Source: Halobacteriovoraceae bacterium
GTDB taxonomy: Bacteria > Bdellovibrionota > Bacteriovoracia > Bacteriovoracales > Bacteriovoracaceae
Length of the DNA: 64,000 nt
Reading direction: 5' to 3'
NCBI GenBank assembly: GCA_002707495.1
Contig: PAMZ01000018.1
Location: 328,307-392,306 of the forward strand
The position numbers and the translations under genes are program-made. Shown in pieces: positions 55,943 through 63,975 of the stretch (position 1 is the stretch's first letter; every line of letters begins with the position of its first letter). The notes under the pieces were generated by a model. That model made no database searches. It had not been told where the DNA came from and saw nothing but the letters and a program-made list of their open reading frames with translations.

Positions 55943-57911
55943 ATTATTCATTACGGCTAATAACAAGCAACATGTGTTTGAAGTTGGCAATGAACAAGTT
56001 CTTATTGGTTCAGCGCCTAATTGCCATGTGCCGATTCAAGACAGTAATCCTCCTGTAAAAGTTGCTTTCTGGGTAGAAGACAATGCCTTAGCCGTTAAAA
56101 TTTTTGACTTAAAATATCCTATAAAAATAAATAGTAAAAAATATAAATCAGCAAAACTTCTTAAGTCACTTTTTTTTAAAGTTGGGACAATCGATGTTAT
56201 CTTAAGCGTAGAAGAAGTGGAGTTAGACGTTGTGTCTAGCGCTTTACTCGAAGATGATTTTGAAGATGAATTTGATCAATCGTTGGCAGATCAGAGTAAT
56301 TTAACAAAAATTCAATCTGCGAATAACCCCTCTGTCCCTACTCCACCTAAAGCCTTAATGGAGAAAGTCAAAGGGGAAAGTGTAGAGTTAAAAAAACAGA
56401 TTCCCCTAGACCTAGATCTTAATGAAATCATAAATTTTAATATTGCATTTGATCAAGAAGACTTTAATCCACTTTGTTTTGAAGCTTATAGCCATCCAGA
56501 TTTGGATTTTTCTCAGTATATTGATCCCTCTGATGAAACCGTTGAACAGGGGCCACAACCTGATCTTTTAAAAGGAAAAAAGGGATTTTCGATACATATC
56601 GTTCATATGGACAATGGTACGGTTTTAGGAGAAAAATTCTTTTCTTCCAAGTATAAAAGACTTTATCTTTCCGAAAGCTATGACAGAAAAAATTATTTTC
56701 AGGCTCACGCAAGTGGACTTGATAAACAAGAAGTCGCATTTGTTAAGGGAGACCATGTATCCGTAGTTGGAATTGATGGATATAGAATGGCAAAGATAGC
56801 CAAAAATAAAATGCTGGAAATTGAAGCACAAACGGTTCAGCTTCTTCCTGGAGAAAAAATTATCTTAACCAGGGAGACGACTCAAATTGTTATTCAGTTA
56901 GCACCTGCTGTTCCCCTGGTTAAAGATGCAAATTATTTTGATTTTGATGATGAAATGCTTAAGAGTATTGCATATGCATGGGTTTTTGCATTGTTTGTAT
57001 TGATTAATGTACTTGTAAGTGAAACCCCAGTGGAAGAAAAGAAGAAGAAAGTTGTTATTTATAAAGTGAAGAAAAAAGAGTCGCCTAAAAAAGTAGAGGT
57101 AAAGTCTCCTGATATGCCAAGGCCTACACCCGCTGAAGAAGTTTCCGAGGTCAGATCAGAGCCGACTCCTAAGCCAAAAGCTCTCGTAAAAGAAGTGGCT
57201 AAAAAAATACCAGTAAAACCAAAAGTACAAAGTAAGCCGGTGATAAAAAAAGTATCTCCACCTAAAGCGGTGAGACAAAAAGTTGCTAAAAAACCAGCTC
57301 CTAAGCCAGTCGCCAAAAAAGAATATAAATTTGATTTTGCAAAAAAGATGGCTTCATCTTTAAATACGGCTACTCCTACGTCTTTAAAGTCGGCTAAGAA
57401 CTCTGGCTCACTTAATGTCGCAGATGTAATGGACTCAAGAACCTCTATGGTTACCAGATCAGCAAGTAATAGCAAGCTTGGAACTTCAAATGTTAAGGTG
57501 GGGAGAATGGCTGCAAGTAAGGCCACTGGTTCTTCCAAGATGATGGGAACAAAGGGACTCTCTGGAAAAACGAAATCAAATACTGCATATATGGAAGCAA
57601 AAACTAAGGTATTAGGATCACTCGATCCAGCACTGATAAGAAAAATAATGAAAGAGCATATTCCGGCCTTTCGCTATTGCTACCAACAAGAACTTCTTGA
57701 TAATGCTAGCGTTGCGGGTGTTTTCGATGTGAATTTTCAGATTAACGCAACTGGCAATGGGGTAAGAACTTTTGTAAAAAGTAAGGGGCAGGGCTTTTCT
57801 AGGCAGGGTCTAACCTGCATAAAAAGGGTTGTTAGCCGCATAAAGTTCCCAAGACCTAAGGGTGGTGGCTATGTTGATGTTAGACAGCCTATGAACTTCT
57901 ATACAAATTAA
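55923..57911 (+). CDS. FHA-TM-TonB-like protein with AgmX/PglI C-terminal domain (GltG/GltJ-like)
   Basis: A 662-aa inner membrane protein. An FHA-like domain occupies the first 100 residues (EVGNEQVLIGSAPNCHVPIQD), a second beta-rich cytoplasmic domain about 215-330, a single helix 349-365, then a Lys/Pro-rich periplasmic linker and a TonB-like AgmX/PglI C-terminal domain (IPAFRYCYQQELLDN, then CIKRVVSRIKFPRPKGGGYV). Such proteins span the periplasm and join the cytoplasmic switch to outer membrane parts of the gliding machine. It ends the operon. Confidence 0.82.
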   Translation: MTRNKFELFITANNKQHVFEVGNEQVLIGSAPNCHVPIQDSNPPVKVAFWVEDNALAVKIFDLKYPIKINSKKYKSAKLLKSLFFKVGTIDVILSVEEVELDVVSSALLEDDFEDEFDQSLADQSNLTKIQSANNPSVPTPPKALMEKVKGESVELKKQIPLDLDLNEIINFNIAFDQEDFNPLCFEAYSHPDLDFSQYIDPSDETVEQGPQPDLLKGKKGFSIHIVHMDNGTVLGEKFFSSKYKRLYLSESYDRKNYFQAHASGLDKQEVAFVKGDHVSVVGIDGYRMAKIAKNKMLEIEAQTVQLLPGEKIILTRETTQIVIQLAPAVPLVKDANYFDFDDEMLKSIAYAWVFALFVLINVLVSETPVEEKKKKVVIYKVKKKESPKKVEVKSPDMPRPTPAEEVSEVRSEPTPKPKALVKEVAKKIPVKPKVQSKPVIKKVSPPKAVRQKVAKKPAPKPVAKKEYKFDFAKKMASSLNTATPTSLKSAKNSGSLNVADVMDSRTSMVTRSASNSKLGTSNVKVGRMAASKATGSSKMMGTKGLSGKTKSNTAYMEAKTKVLGSLDPALIRKIMKEHIPAFRYCYQQELLDNASVAGVFDVNFQINATGNGVRTFVKSKGQGFSRQGLTCIKRVVSRIKFPRPKGGGYVDVRQPMNFYTN

Positions 57912-57945
57912 AATCCCATATTAAAATAGCTTAAAAAGGATCCAT

Positions 57946-58422
57946 ATGAATATCTATGACTTTAAGGCTAAGTTAACCGACACCAGCGAAGTTCCTCTAT
58001 CTGACTTTAAAGGCAAGACATTACTAATAGTTAATACGGCAAGTGCTTGTGGATTTACTCCCCAATATGAAGGTCTTGAAAACCTTTACCGCAAATACAA
58101 GGATAATGGTCTTGTGATTATGGCGTTCCCAAGTAATCAATTTGGAAAGCAAGAGCCGGGATCAGATGCAGAAATTAAAGAGTTTTGTGATCTGAAATTT
58201 AAGATTAGTTTTCCTCTCTTTTCAAAAATCGAGGTTAATGGAGATACCGCTCATCCATTATATAAATATTTGAAAGAAGCTCTTCCTGGATTATTGGGCT
58301 CGAAAGCTGTTAAGTGGAATTTTACCAAGTTTCTTATTGATAAAGAGGGAAAGCCCATAAAGCGCTATGCTCCAACAGATACACCTGAGTCTATGGAAGA
58401 AGATATAGCCGCCATTTTATAG
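57946..58422 (+). CDS. glutathione peroxidase family protein
   Basis: A 158-aa thiol peroxidase of normal length. The catalytic cysteine is in NTASACGFTPQY (Cys rather than selenocysteine), with the conserved FPSNQFGKQEPG and KWNFTKFLID (Trp and Asn of the catalytic set). Bacterial Cys-type members generally use thioredoxin. It lies 34 nt after the gliding operon but has its own AAAGGA ribosome site and may be separately transcribed. Confidence 0.93.
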   Translation: MNIYDFKAKLTDTSEVPLSDFKGKTLLIVNTASACGFTPQYEGLENLYRKYKDNGLVIMAFPSNQFGKQEPGSDAEIKEFCDLKFKISFPLFSKIEVNGDTAHPLYKYLKEALPGLLGSKAVKWNFTKFLIDKEGKPIKRYAPTDTPESMEEDIAAIL

Positions 58423-58467
58423 ATAACCCTTGAAATTTTGGTGAATTTCTCATAAAAAGGTTCCCAC

Positions 58468-58544
58468 GCACCCTTGGCCCAGCTGGATAAGGCGTCTGAC
58501 TACGGATCAGAAGATCGGGAGTTCGAATCTCTCAGGGTGCGCCA
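58468..58544 (+). tRNA. tRNA-Arg (anticodon ACG)
   Basis: A 77-nt tRNA with encoded CCA. GCACCCT pairs with AGGGTGC; the anticodon stem TCTGA/TCAGA closes the loop CTACGGA, giving ACG, which is normally edited to ICG. Confidence 0.96.
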
Positions 58545-58667
58545 CTTCTTTTAAAAACATACATTATTTCCCAACTTTCAAAGCTCGCTTGTATTTCGGA
58601 AAGAGTCTTGATACGAATCTAGTAAGCATACACACACAAAAAATTTTGCTGCAGAGAGGGGTTAGGG

Positions 58668-59141
58668 ATGAAGTTCGCAATTCTTTTAAGTTTATTGGTA
58701 TTTCTAGGCAATTGTACGGACGATTCAAGTTCTGATTCGAAAGATGGTAATGATGGCGCTAGGGATATTAGTGAGACTACTGTTCGACAATCTGTTCAGT
58801 CTGAAGAGGGGCAATTATTAATTTCTACCAGCTGGTGCTATTCGGATTCTAGTGAAGATAGCAGTGGTAATTATATGTACACTCTAAATATTTATACTTT
58901 TTTAAATAATGGTGCGGTTAAATATATCAAATTAGACCTTTCAAATAATAATGTTGTCGAAAACATCGAAGGTAAGTGGGGAATCCAGGGAACCAACCTT
59001 TTAATGATTGGTGGAAATCAAAATATCAATGTTCCTTTTAGGGTTGCAGCTGATCTCTTAACTTTTACAGTAGAAAGTGAAGATGAGAATGGCTCAACAG
59101 CTCTTGAGAATATTGAGCTTAATCCTTGTGAGATTGAATAG
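58668..59141 (+). CDS. small lipoprotein, function unknown
   Basis: A 157-aa protein with a strong GAGAGGGG-type upstream purine run, a signal peptide and a possible lipobox LGNC at residues 13-16 (Asn before Cys is unusual). A Ser/Asp-rich spacer follows, then a beta-rich domain (SWCYSDSS...GKWGIQGTNLLMIGG) resembling lipocalin-like lipoproteins. No family is recognised. It is convergent with the next small gene. Confidence 0.65.
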   Translation: MKFAILLSLLVFLGNCTDDSSSDSKDGNDGARDISETTVRQSVQSEEGQLLISTSWCYSDSSEDSSGNYMYTLNIYTFLNNGAVKYIKLDLSNNNVVENIEGKWGIQGTNLLMIGGNQNINVPFRVAADLLTFTVESEDENGSTALENIELNPCEIE

Positions 59142-59144
59142 GTC

Positions 59145-59387
59145 TTAGCGCTTTTTATTAAGTTCGAAATATTGAATTAGTTTTGGATCTTGAATCCTTT
59201 GAAAAACTACTTCTTTGCCGCTTCGCGTACAAATAAACTCTATTTCTTTGGGGTTGAATGTCGTGCCCATACATGTAATGAAAAACCAACCTACCCAAGA
59301 GTAGTGTTGTTTGGCGGTGAAGAACTCATCTTCCACCTTAGTCCCGCACTTGCAGGCTTTAAACTTTGACTGATCTAGATAACTCAT
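59145..59387 (-). CDS. small conserved-looking protein with CxCG motif
   Basis: An 80-aa protein, mostly soluble, with ACKCGTKVED near the N-terminus and one hydrophobic patch (YSWVGWFFITCMG). No family recognised. A TATAAT sequence ends 8 nt before the ATG, which would suggest a leaderless transcript if used. Sensible amino acid composition and the fit between neighbours support it as real. Confidence 0.5.
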   Translation of the reverse strand: MSYLDQSKFKACKCGTKVEDEFFTAKQHYSWVGWFFITCMGTTFNPKEIEFICTRSGKEVVFQRIQDPKLIQYFELNKKR

Positions 59388-59430
59388 TTCACTATATTAT
59401 ACACCCACCTTAAGTTAACATGAAAGATAA

Positions 59431-60816
59431 ATGAAAATAAGCACGACGGATAAAAAGTTTTTCTGGCTTCTCACGGCCTTGATTCTCATACCTAATCTAT
59501 TGACCTCTGCCTTGGTAGAACTAAGTTTTGATGAGGCCTATTACTGGCTCTATAGTGAGAACCTTGCTTGGGGATATTTCGATCATCCTCCTCTTGTTGC
59601 CCTAATGATTAAACTTGGAACTTTGGTTTTTGGAAAAACCGAGCTTGGTGTAAGGTTCGTTGCAAATATTCTGATGTATGTAGCGGCTATTTTGCTTTGG
59701 CTTATGACAGAAAGAAAAAATTTATTTGGCTTCTTTCTTTTATTTTTCACTATGCCTTTAATTCAGTTCTCAGGAATATTTTCACTACCGGATTCTGTTT
59801 TACTAATTACATCAGTTTTCTACTTTTGGTTTTTAAAGAAATTTATAGAAAAAGACTCGTGGAAGAATACGATACTCTTGGCTTTCTCGATAGCAGTAAT
59901 GTTTTATGCTAAATATCACGGACTTTTAATTGTCTTGTTAACAATTTGTGGAAATCCAAAGTTTTTATTGCGAAGAAAGTTTTGGGCGGTAGCAGCTCTA
60001 ACAACTTTATTCTATCTTCCTCATATATTCTGGCAAGTAAACCATGACTTTGTTTCTTTTAAATTTCACTTGTTTGGAAGAAAGGAAAAGCATTTTTCAT
60101 TTTCTAATATATCTGACTATGTCGGAAGTCAGGTCGCAGCTATGGGACTTTTTAATTTCTTTTTGATTTGTTACGCCATGAAGAAGCAAGCTGTAAGAAA
60201 TACTTTCGAACGTATTTTGGTGTGGAATACTTTTGGATTTTTACTTTTTTTACTTCTTCTTTCATTGAGAAATCAAATTGAAGCGAATTGGACTGTTACC
60301 TGTTCAATTGTATTTATTATATTGATGGTTGATCGACTTAAAAGATATAAGCCAGCACTTTTGTTCTGCTCATTACCCAGTCTTATCTTAATTCTTGGAA
60401 TGAGAGGTGCTATTTTGAGTGCAGAATCTTTGAGTCATTACAGAATGGACGACGAAAATAGATTCAATGAAATTTCGAAATGGAAAAATGAACGCATCCC
60501 GGAAATTATTGAGGTATGTGGAGAACTCCCAATTGTCGCTGAGAACTATCAATATGCAGCCAAGGTTTCATTTTACACAGACAGAATTGTTCCAGGTCTT
60601 CACTTAAAGAGTCGAACCAGCCAATTTGGCTTATGGAACTTTGAAAAATCTTTGAAGCCGACTGAGCCGGTATGTCTTTTGACCACAAAAAAGTTAAAAG
60701 GCACTTATAGGATAGAGACTTATTTTAAAGATCCTATTTATATATTAAAACCGACGAGTCTCTCTCATTTAGCAAAGAGATATAAAACCACCTATCAGGA
60801 AATAATTTCGCGCTAG
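59431..60816 (+). CDS. GT39/PMT_2-type membrane glycosyltransferase (ArnT-like)
   Basis: A 461-aa polytopic protein. The GT-C signature follows the first helix: FDEAYYWLYSENLAWGYFDHPPLVA, with the catalytic acidic residue and the characteristic Y/F-D-H-P-P segment, as in ArnT and related lipid-linked sugar transferases. About ten helices precede a soluble periplasmic C-terminal domain. It probably transfers a sugar from an undecaprenyl carrier to lipid A or another envelope glycan. Confidence 0.85.
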   Translation: MKISTTDKKFFWLLTALILIPNLLTSALVELSFDEAYYWLYSENLAWGYFDHPPLVALMIKLGTLVFGKTELGVRFVANILMYVAAILLWLMTERKNLFGFFLLFFTMPLIQFSGIFSLPDSVLLITSVFYFWFLKKFIEKDSWKNTILLAFSIAVMFYAKYHGLLIVLLTICGNPKFLLRRKFWAVAALTTLFYLPHIFWQVNHDFVSFKFHLFGRKEKHFSFSNISDYVGSQVAAMGLFNFFLICYAMKKQAVRNTFERILVWNTFGFLLFLLLLSLRNQIEANWTVTCSIVFIILMVDRLKRYKPALLFCSLPSLILILGMRGAILSAESLSHYRMDDENRFNEISKWKNERIPEIIEVCGELPIVAENYQYAAKVSFYTDRIVPGLHLKSRTSQFGLWNFEKSLKPTEPVCLLTTKKLKGTYRIETYFKDPIYILKPTSLSHLAKRYKTTYQEIISR

Positions 60817-60842
60817 GTTAGGGTTTTTGGTATAATAAGAAT

Positions 60843-61580
60843 ATGAAAAAGCTTGTTGAAGATGAATCATCTGATGACTATAAAAAGTCCATTGTCATTC
60901 AATATATTTTTAATTTATTAACCTTTAGCTTGTTTTTACTCGTTCGTATCCATAACAAAGCCTTTTTTCAGTTCAATTTTATCCTAGAGTTTGTCGGACT
61001 ATTTTTAATTCTTCGCTATTATCGGCATTCACAAAAAAACAGAAATTATGCGTTTTGGGGATACACTATACTTGTAAGTCTTTACTTGTTTATTCATCTC
61101 TTACATTTCTCTTTTGTGGATCAAAATATTATCGTCCTTTATCTCGCAATTCTGGCCAGTTTGTTTTTAATTATTAACTGCTTAGTTATGAGTTCCCCGC
61201 TGTATTATCCTCGCGTGCAATGGTGGGAGTATGACTTTCGCTATCGTGGAGACTTAAAGGCCACAATTAAGCGAGCTGGTGATGAGTTCGATGCTAGGAT
61301 GGTTGATTTAAGAAGAGAGGCTATATCTGTTTTAGCCTTCGATCAAATTTCACTCAATCAAGAAATTACGATTACAGTTCCCTATGGTAATAGTACTTAT
61401 GAGCTTTTAGGTAAGGTCAAAACTATAAGAGAAGATATTGCGGGAAGACCAATCAGTTATGGTGTTGAACTTATTTTAAAAGAAGAGAAGAGTAAAAAAT
61501 CTTATCTTGAACTTTTAAGACTTTGGAGTATGCACAAGAAAGTGAATGTCAGAAGAAAATTTTCGGAATTAAAAGAATAA
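60843..61580 (+). CDS. membrane protein with degenerate PilZ-like domain
   Basis: A 245-aa protein with about four N-terminal helices and a cytoplasmic domain that starts QWWEYDFRYRGDLKATI, similar in layout to the PilZ protein at 47608-48342. The expected DxSxxG motif reads DLRREA, so c-di-GMP binding is unlikely or altered. The stop overlaps the tadA start (TAATG), so the two are coupled. Function is unknown. Confidence 0.6.
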   Translation: MKKLVEDESSDDYKKSIVIQYIFNLLTFSLFLLVRIHNKAFFQFNFILEFVGLFLILRYYRHSQKNRNYAFWGYTILVSLYLFIHLLHFSFVDQNIIVLYLAILASLFLIINCLVMSSPLYYPRVQWWEYDFRYRGDLKATIKRAGDEFDARMVDLRREAISVLAFDQISLNQEITITVPYGNSTYELLGKVKTIREDIAGRPISYGVELILKEEKSKKSYLELLRLWSMHKKVNVRRKFSELKE

Positions 61581-62056
61581 TGAATTTTAAAGAAATTGAT
61601 TATTATTTCACTTATGCGATTGATTCCGCTCATCAAGCCTCAAAACAAAATGAAGTTCCAGTTGGTGCTGTTATAGTTGATGGTGCGGGAAAAATAATTT
61701 CAAAAACATTCAACACCAAAGAGTACGAACATAATGCTTGTAACCATGCAGAGCTTCTGGCGATTATGGAAACAAGTCAATATCAGAGGTCGTGGCGGCT
61801 CAATGGGCATAAACTTTTTGTTACGCTAGAGCCTTGCGTTATGTGTATGGGGGCTATCATTCAATCGAGAATCTCTGAGGTCTATTTTGGAGCTTATGAT
61901 CCAAAAGGTGGTGCTATAAGTTTAGGCTTTAATATTCATTCTCATCCAAAGCTCAACCATAAGGTCAGTGTTTATGGAGGTTTTAAGCATAGAGAGTGTT
62001 CAAAACTTTTAAGTGACTTCTTTAAAGCCAAAAGAAACAAGTACTTGAAGGCGTAA
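61580..62056 (+). CDS. tadA: tRNA-specific adenosine deaminase
   Basis: Converts A34 to inosine in tRNA-Arg(ACG), a gene for which lies 3 kb upstream. I choose the ATG at 61580 (158 aa, normal length), overlapping the previous stop. Zinc and catalytic motifs are complete: NHAELLAI (HAE) and LEPCVMCMGA (PCxxC). The start used by a longer upstream frame would lie inside the previous gene. Confidence 0.95.
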   Translation: MNFKEIDYYFTYAIDSAHQASKQNEVPVGAVIVDGAGKIISKTFNTKEYEHNACNHAELLAIMETSQYQRSWRLNGHKLFVTLEPCVMCMGAIIQSRISEVYFGAYDPKGGAISLGFNIHSHPKLNHKVSVYGGFKHRECSKLLSDFFKAKRNKYLKA

Positions 62057-62085
62057 ATCGCTTGTGATAAAACTTTTCTTCTTGC

Positions 62086-62175
62086 GGAGGATTGGCCGAG
62101 TGGTCGAAGGCGCACGCTTGGAAAGCGTGTAAGGGGGCAACTCCTTCGAGGGTTCGAATCCCTTGTCCTCCGCCA
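62086..62175 (+). tRNA. tRNA-Ser (anticodon GGA)
   Basis: A 90-nt type II tRNA with encoded CCA. GGAGGAT pairs with GTCCTCC, and CACGC/GCGTG closes the loop TTGGAAA, giving GGA. Its 3' end is the source of the repeats at 62414 and 63294. Confidence 0.96.
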
Positions 62176-62182
62176 TTTCACA
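62157..62182 (+). repeat. tRNA-Ser 3'-end repeat, copy 1 (within the tRNA gene)
   Basis: The last 19 nt of tRNA-Ser(GGA), including CCA, and 7 following bases (TTTCACA). The same 26 nt recur at 62414-62439, and 24 nt of the region (62156-62179) recur at 63294-63317. Confidence 0.85.
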
Positions 62183-62185
62183 GGA

Positions 62186-62207
62186 AAACACCTTGGCATT
62201 GTCGTCT
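62186..62207 (+). repeat. element shared with the region after tRNA-Ser(GCT)
   Basis: A 22-nt stretch starting AAACACC and ending GTCGTCT, three mismatches from 30569-30590. Both lie 10-11 nt after a tRNA-Ser CCA end. Confidence 0.5.
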
Positions 62208-62320
62208 TCACATCGTCTCAAGTTCAGTCACGTACTTCTATGTACGCTCCTTCACTTTCGCTCGCTCATCCTAAAGCCCAAGGAGTTTTGATGTGAAAAG
62301 ATGGGTGTTGTTGAGGGTAA

Positions 62321-62407
62321 GAACCGAAGGTTCGAATGATTGCCAGGAAAGGCAATCATGTATGCGAACTTGTGAGCAGCCCGAAGGGCAAGGCTCATGG
62401 ATGAGCC
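62321..62407 (+). other. cluster of four short perfect hairpins
   Basis: GAACC-GAA-GGTTC (62321-62333), GATTGCC with a 6-nt loop and GGCAATC (62338-62357), GCCC-GAA-GGGC (62379-62389), and GGCTCAT-GG-ATGAGCC (62392-62407). The 62176-62413 interval is visibly richer in G and C than its neighbours and holds no credible gene; the reading frames in it are short and overlap the tRNA. Confidence 0.65.
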
Positions 62408-62413
62408 GAAGAC

Positions 62414-62439
62414 AATCCCTTGTCCTCCGCCATTTCACA
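62414..62439 (+). repeat. tRNA-Ser 3'-end repeat, copy 2
   Basis: A 26-nt exact copy of 62157-62182, followed by GAAAAC after one mismatch, so the similarity extends a little further. It marks the right end of the hairpin-rich segment. Confidence 0.85.
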
Positions 62440-62580
62440 TGAAAACCATTTGGTCGACTCGCTTTTCTGCGCGTGAAATTGTGGAGGAATTTGAAAAGGA
62501 TAGTTTAGCTTTGAATACTCTCTATGCTTTAAACCACCCTCATTCTTTATTCTATTTAGATTAAGCCCTATAATAAGGAA

Positions 62581-63243
62581 GTGAATAGTTTTAATAGAAT
62601 TAAGTATGTCCTTGAGAGATCTTACAAGATTTTCTTTTTACTTTATGCTGTTTTAATAAGTGTGTTTCTGATTCAACGGTTACTCGACAGTATAAACGTC
62701 TGTAGCAATATCGTTTATTTTGATATGCAAACAACTTTTATATTTTTGACATTGCCATTATTCCCACTTTGGTTGCTTTGTGTCTGTTTAGAGAGGTTCA
62801 ATGTTATTAAGCTTGGAAGGAGAAGTTTCTTTGGATACTTTTTTGCAATTCATCTTCTGATATTTATTGGCACAATTAGTCGATTAGGAGATGGATCTTA
62901 CTATAATGCTTTCCAGTTTGCGGACCATAATGCTTTGAAAAGTTATCTATACACCTACAAGAGTGAGTGTGGTCACTTTCCCGAAGAGTCCAAAATTTTA
63001 AATGAGCTAAAATCATCCAGTAGCTGCCAAGAATTTTTGAAAACTATAAAAGACGAGAATCATGATCAATATATTGAGTACCTTTTCGGCGTACATGAAG
63101 TGGTTGTTATCAACGGAAAACTAAAGATAGAGAATAAGTTTAAAAGGGAATATGCATGGTGCAAAGATTATCGATATAAAGGTTTAAGCTGGAAAAGCTT
63201 ATGGGAGGAGTATACTAGGAGCTTTGGAAGAAAAGAAAGATGA
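62581..63243 (+). CDS. hypothetical membrane protein between tRNA-tail repeats
   Basis: A 220-aa protein with about three membrane helices in the first 110 residues and a soluble cysteine-containing tail. It starts with GTG just after AAGGA. I do not recognise the family. The tail (ALKSYLYTYKSECGHFPEE) has a faint resemblance to the region after the helix in type II secretion pseudopilins, which I would not rely on. It is the only gene between repeat copies 2 and 3. Confidence 0.55.
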   Translation: MNSFNRIKYVLERSYKIFFLLYAVLISVFLIQRLLDSINVCSNIVYFDMQTTFIFLTLPLFPLWLLCVCLERFNVIKLGRRSFFGYFFAIHLLIFIGTISRLGDGSYYNAFQFADHNALKSYLYTYKSECGHFPEESKILNELKSSSSCQEFLKTIKDENHDQYIEYLFGVHEVVVINGKLKIENKFKREYAWCKDYRYKGLSWKSLWEEYTRSFGRKER

Positions 63244-63293
63244 GGTTAGCTTTGAACCTTATTGAAAAGATCAAAGACTGTAGTTGATTAGTA

Positions 63294-63317
63294 GAATCCC
63301 TTGTCCTCCGCCATTTC
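63294..63317 (+). repeat. tRNA-Ser 3'-end repeat, copy 3
   Basis: A 24-nt exact copy of 62156-62179, 50 nt after the stop of the preceding gene and 20 nt before the deacetylase start. Confidence 0.85.
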
Positions 63318-63336
63318 TTAAGGCTATTATATTTAA

Positions 63337-63975
63337 ATGCTATTCTTATTTTCCATGTTCTTATTGATTGTGCCTCATCTATCGAATGCAAAAGAAATTG
63401 CGCTAACCTTTGACGATTCTCCACGTCACGCAAGAGGATTTTTTTATGGGCATGAAAGAGCGAAAAAATTAATTGAAAGTTTAAAAAATAGTGATGTTGA
63501 ACAAGTGGCATTTTTCTCTGTTTCGAAACAAATTGATACAGAAGGTAGGGCAAGGCTTTTAACTTATGCAGATGCGGGACACATAATAGCTAATCATACT
63601 CACAGTCATCCAAATATAAATGCGATACCGGTAAAAGAGTATATTAAAGATTTTAAAATCGCAGACAAAGTTTTGAAAGACTATTCAAACTTCAAAAAAT
63701 GGTTCCGATTCCCTTATTTGAGAGAGGGAAAAACAATTGAAAGTAGAGATGGAATGAGGGCTGCACTAAAGGACTTGGGATACTTTAATGCTTATATAAC
63801 AATTAATAACTATGATTGGTATATTGAGACAATGTTTCAAAGAGAAGTTAAAAGGCCAGGATTCAGTTTAAGTAAAATGAAAGATTTCTATGTTTCTGTT
63901 ATGATGGTGATCTGCCCCCATTCTTACTCACAGGTTAATGTATCTTTTCTAGCACATAATTCTTCTCATAACTAG
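63337..63975 (+). CDS. secreted polysaccharide deacetylase, possibly truncated
   Basis: A 212-aa protein with signal peptide (1-18, ending SNA) and a NodB-type deacetylase domain. Motif 1 is TFDDSP, motif 2 is HTHSHP and motif 3 is RFPYLREG, which supply the metal-binding Asp and His residues and the groove. The last 30 residues (from about residue 190) do not follow the family pattern and the catalytic His of the final motif is not seen, so a frameshift near 63900 or a genuine short form is possible. Deacetylation of peptidoglycan or chitin-like polymers is the expected reaction. Confidence 0.78.
   Translation: MLFLFSMFLLIVPHLSNAKEIALTFDDSPRHARGFFYGHERAKKLIESLKNSDVEQVAFFSVSKQIDTEGRARLLTYADAGHIIANHTHSHPNINAIPVKEYIKDFKIADKVLKDYSNFKKWFRFPYLREGKTIESRDGMRAALKDLGYFNAYITINNYDWYIETMFQREVKRPGFSLSKMKDFYVSVMMVICPHSYSQVNVSFLAHNSSHN

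Noticed and set aside
57059..57538. 159-aa minus-strand frame
   Set aside because: Antisense shadow of the Lys/Pro/Ser-rich linker of the FHA-TonB protein; repetitive composition explains its length.
61972..62274. Three overlapping frames around tRNA-Ser(GGA)
   Set aside because: They translate the tRNA and its flank; typical artefact sequences (RTRDSNPRR, KGFEPSKE, MAEWSKAHAW).
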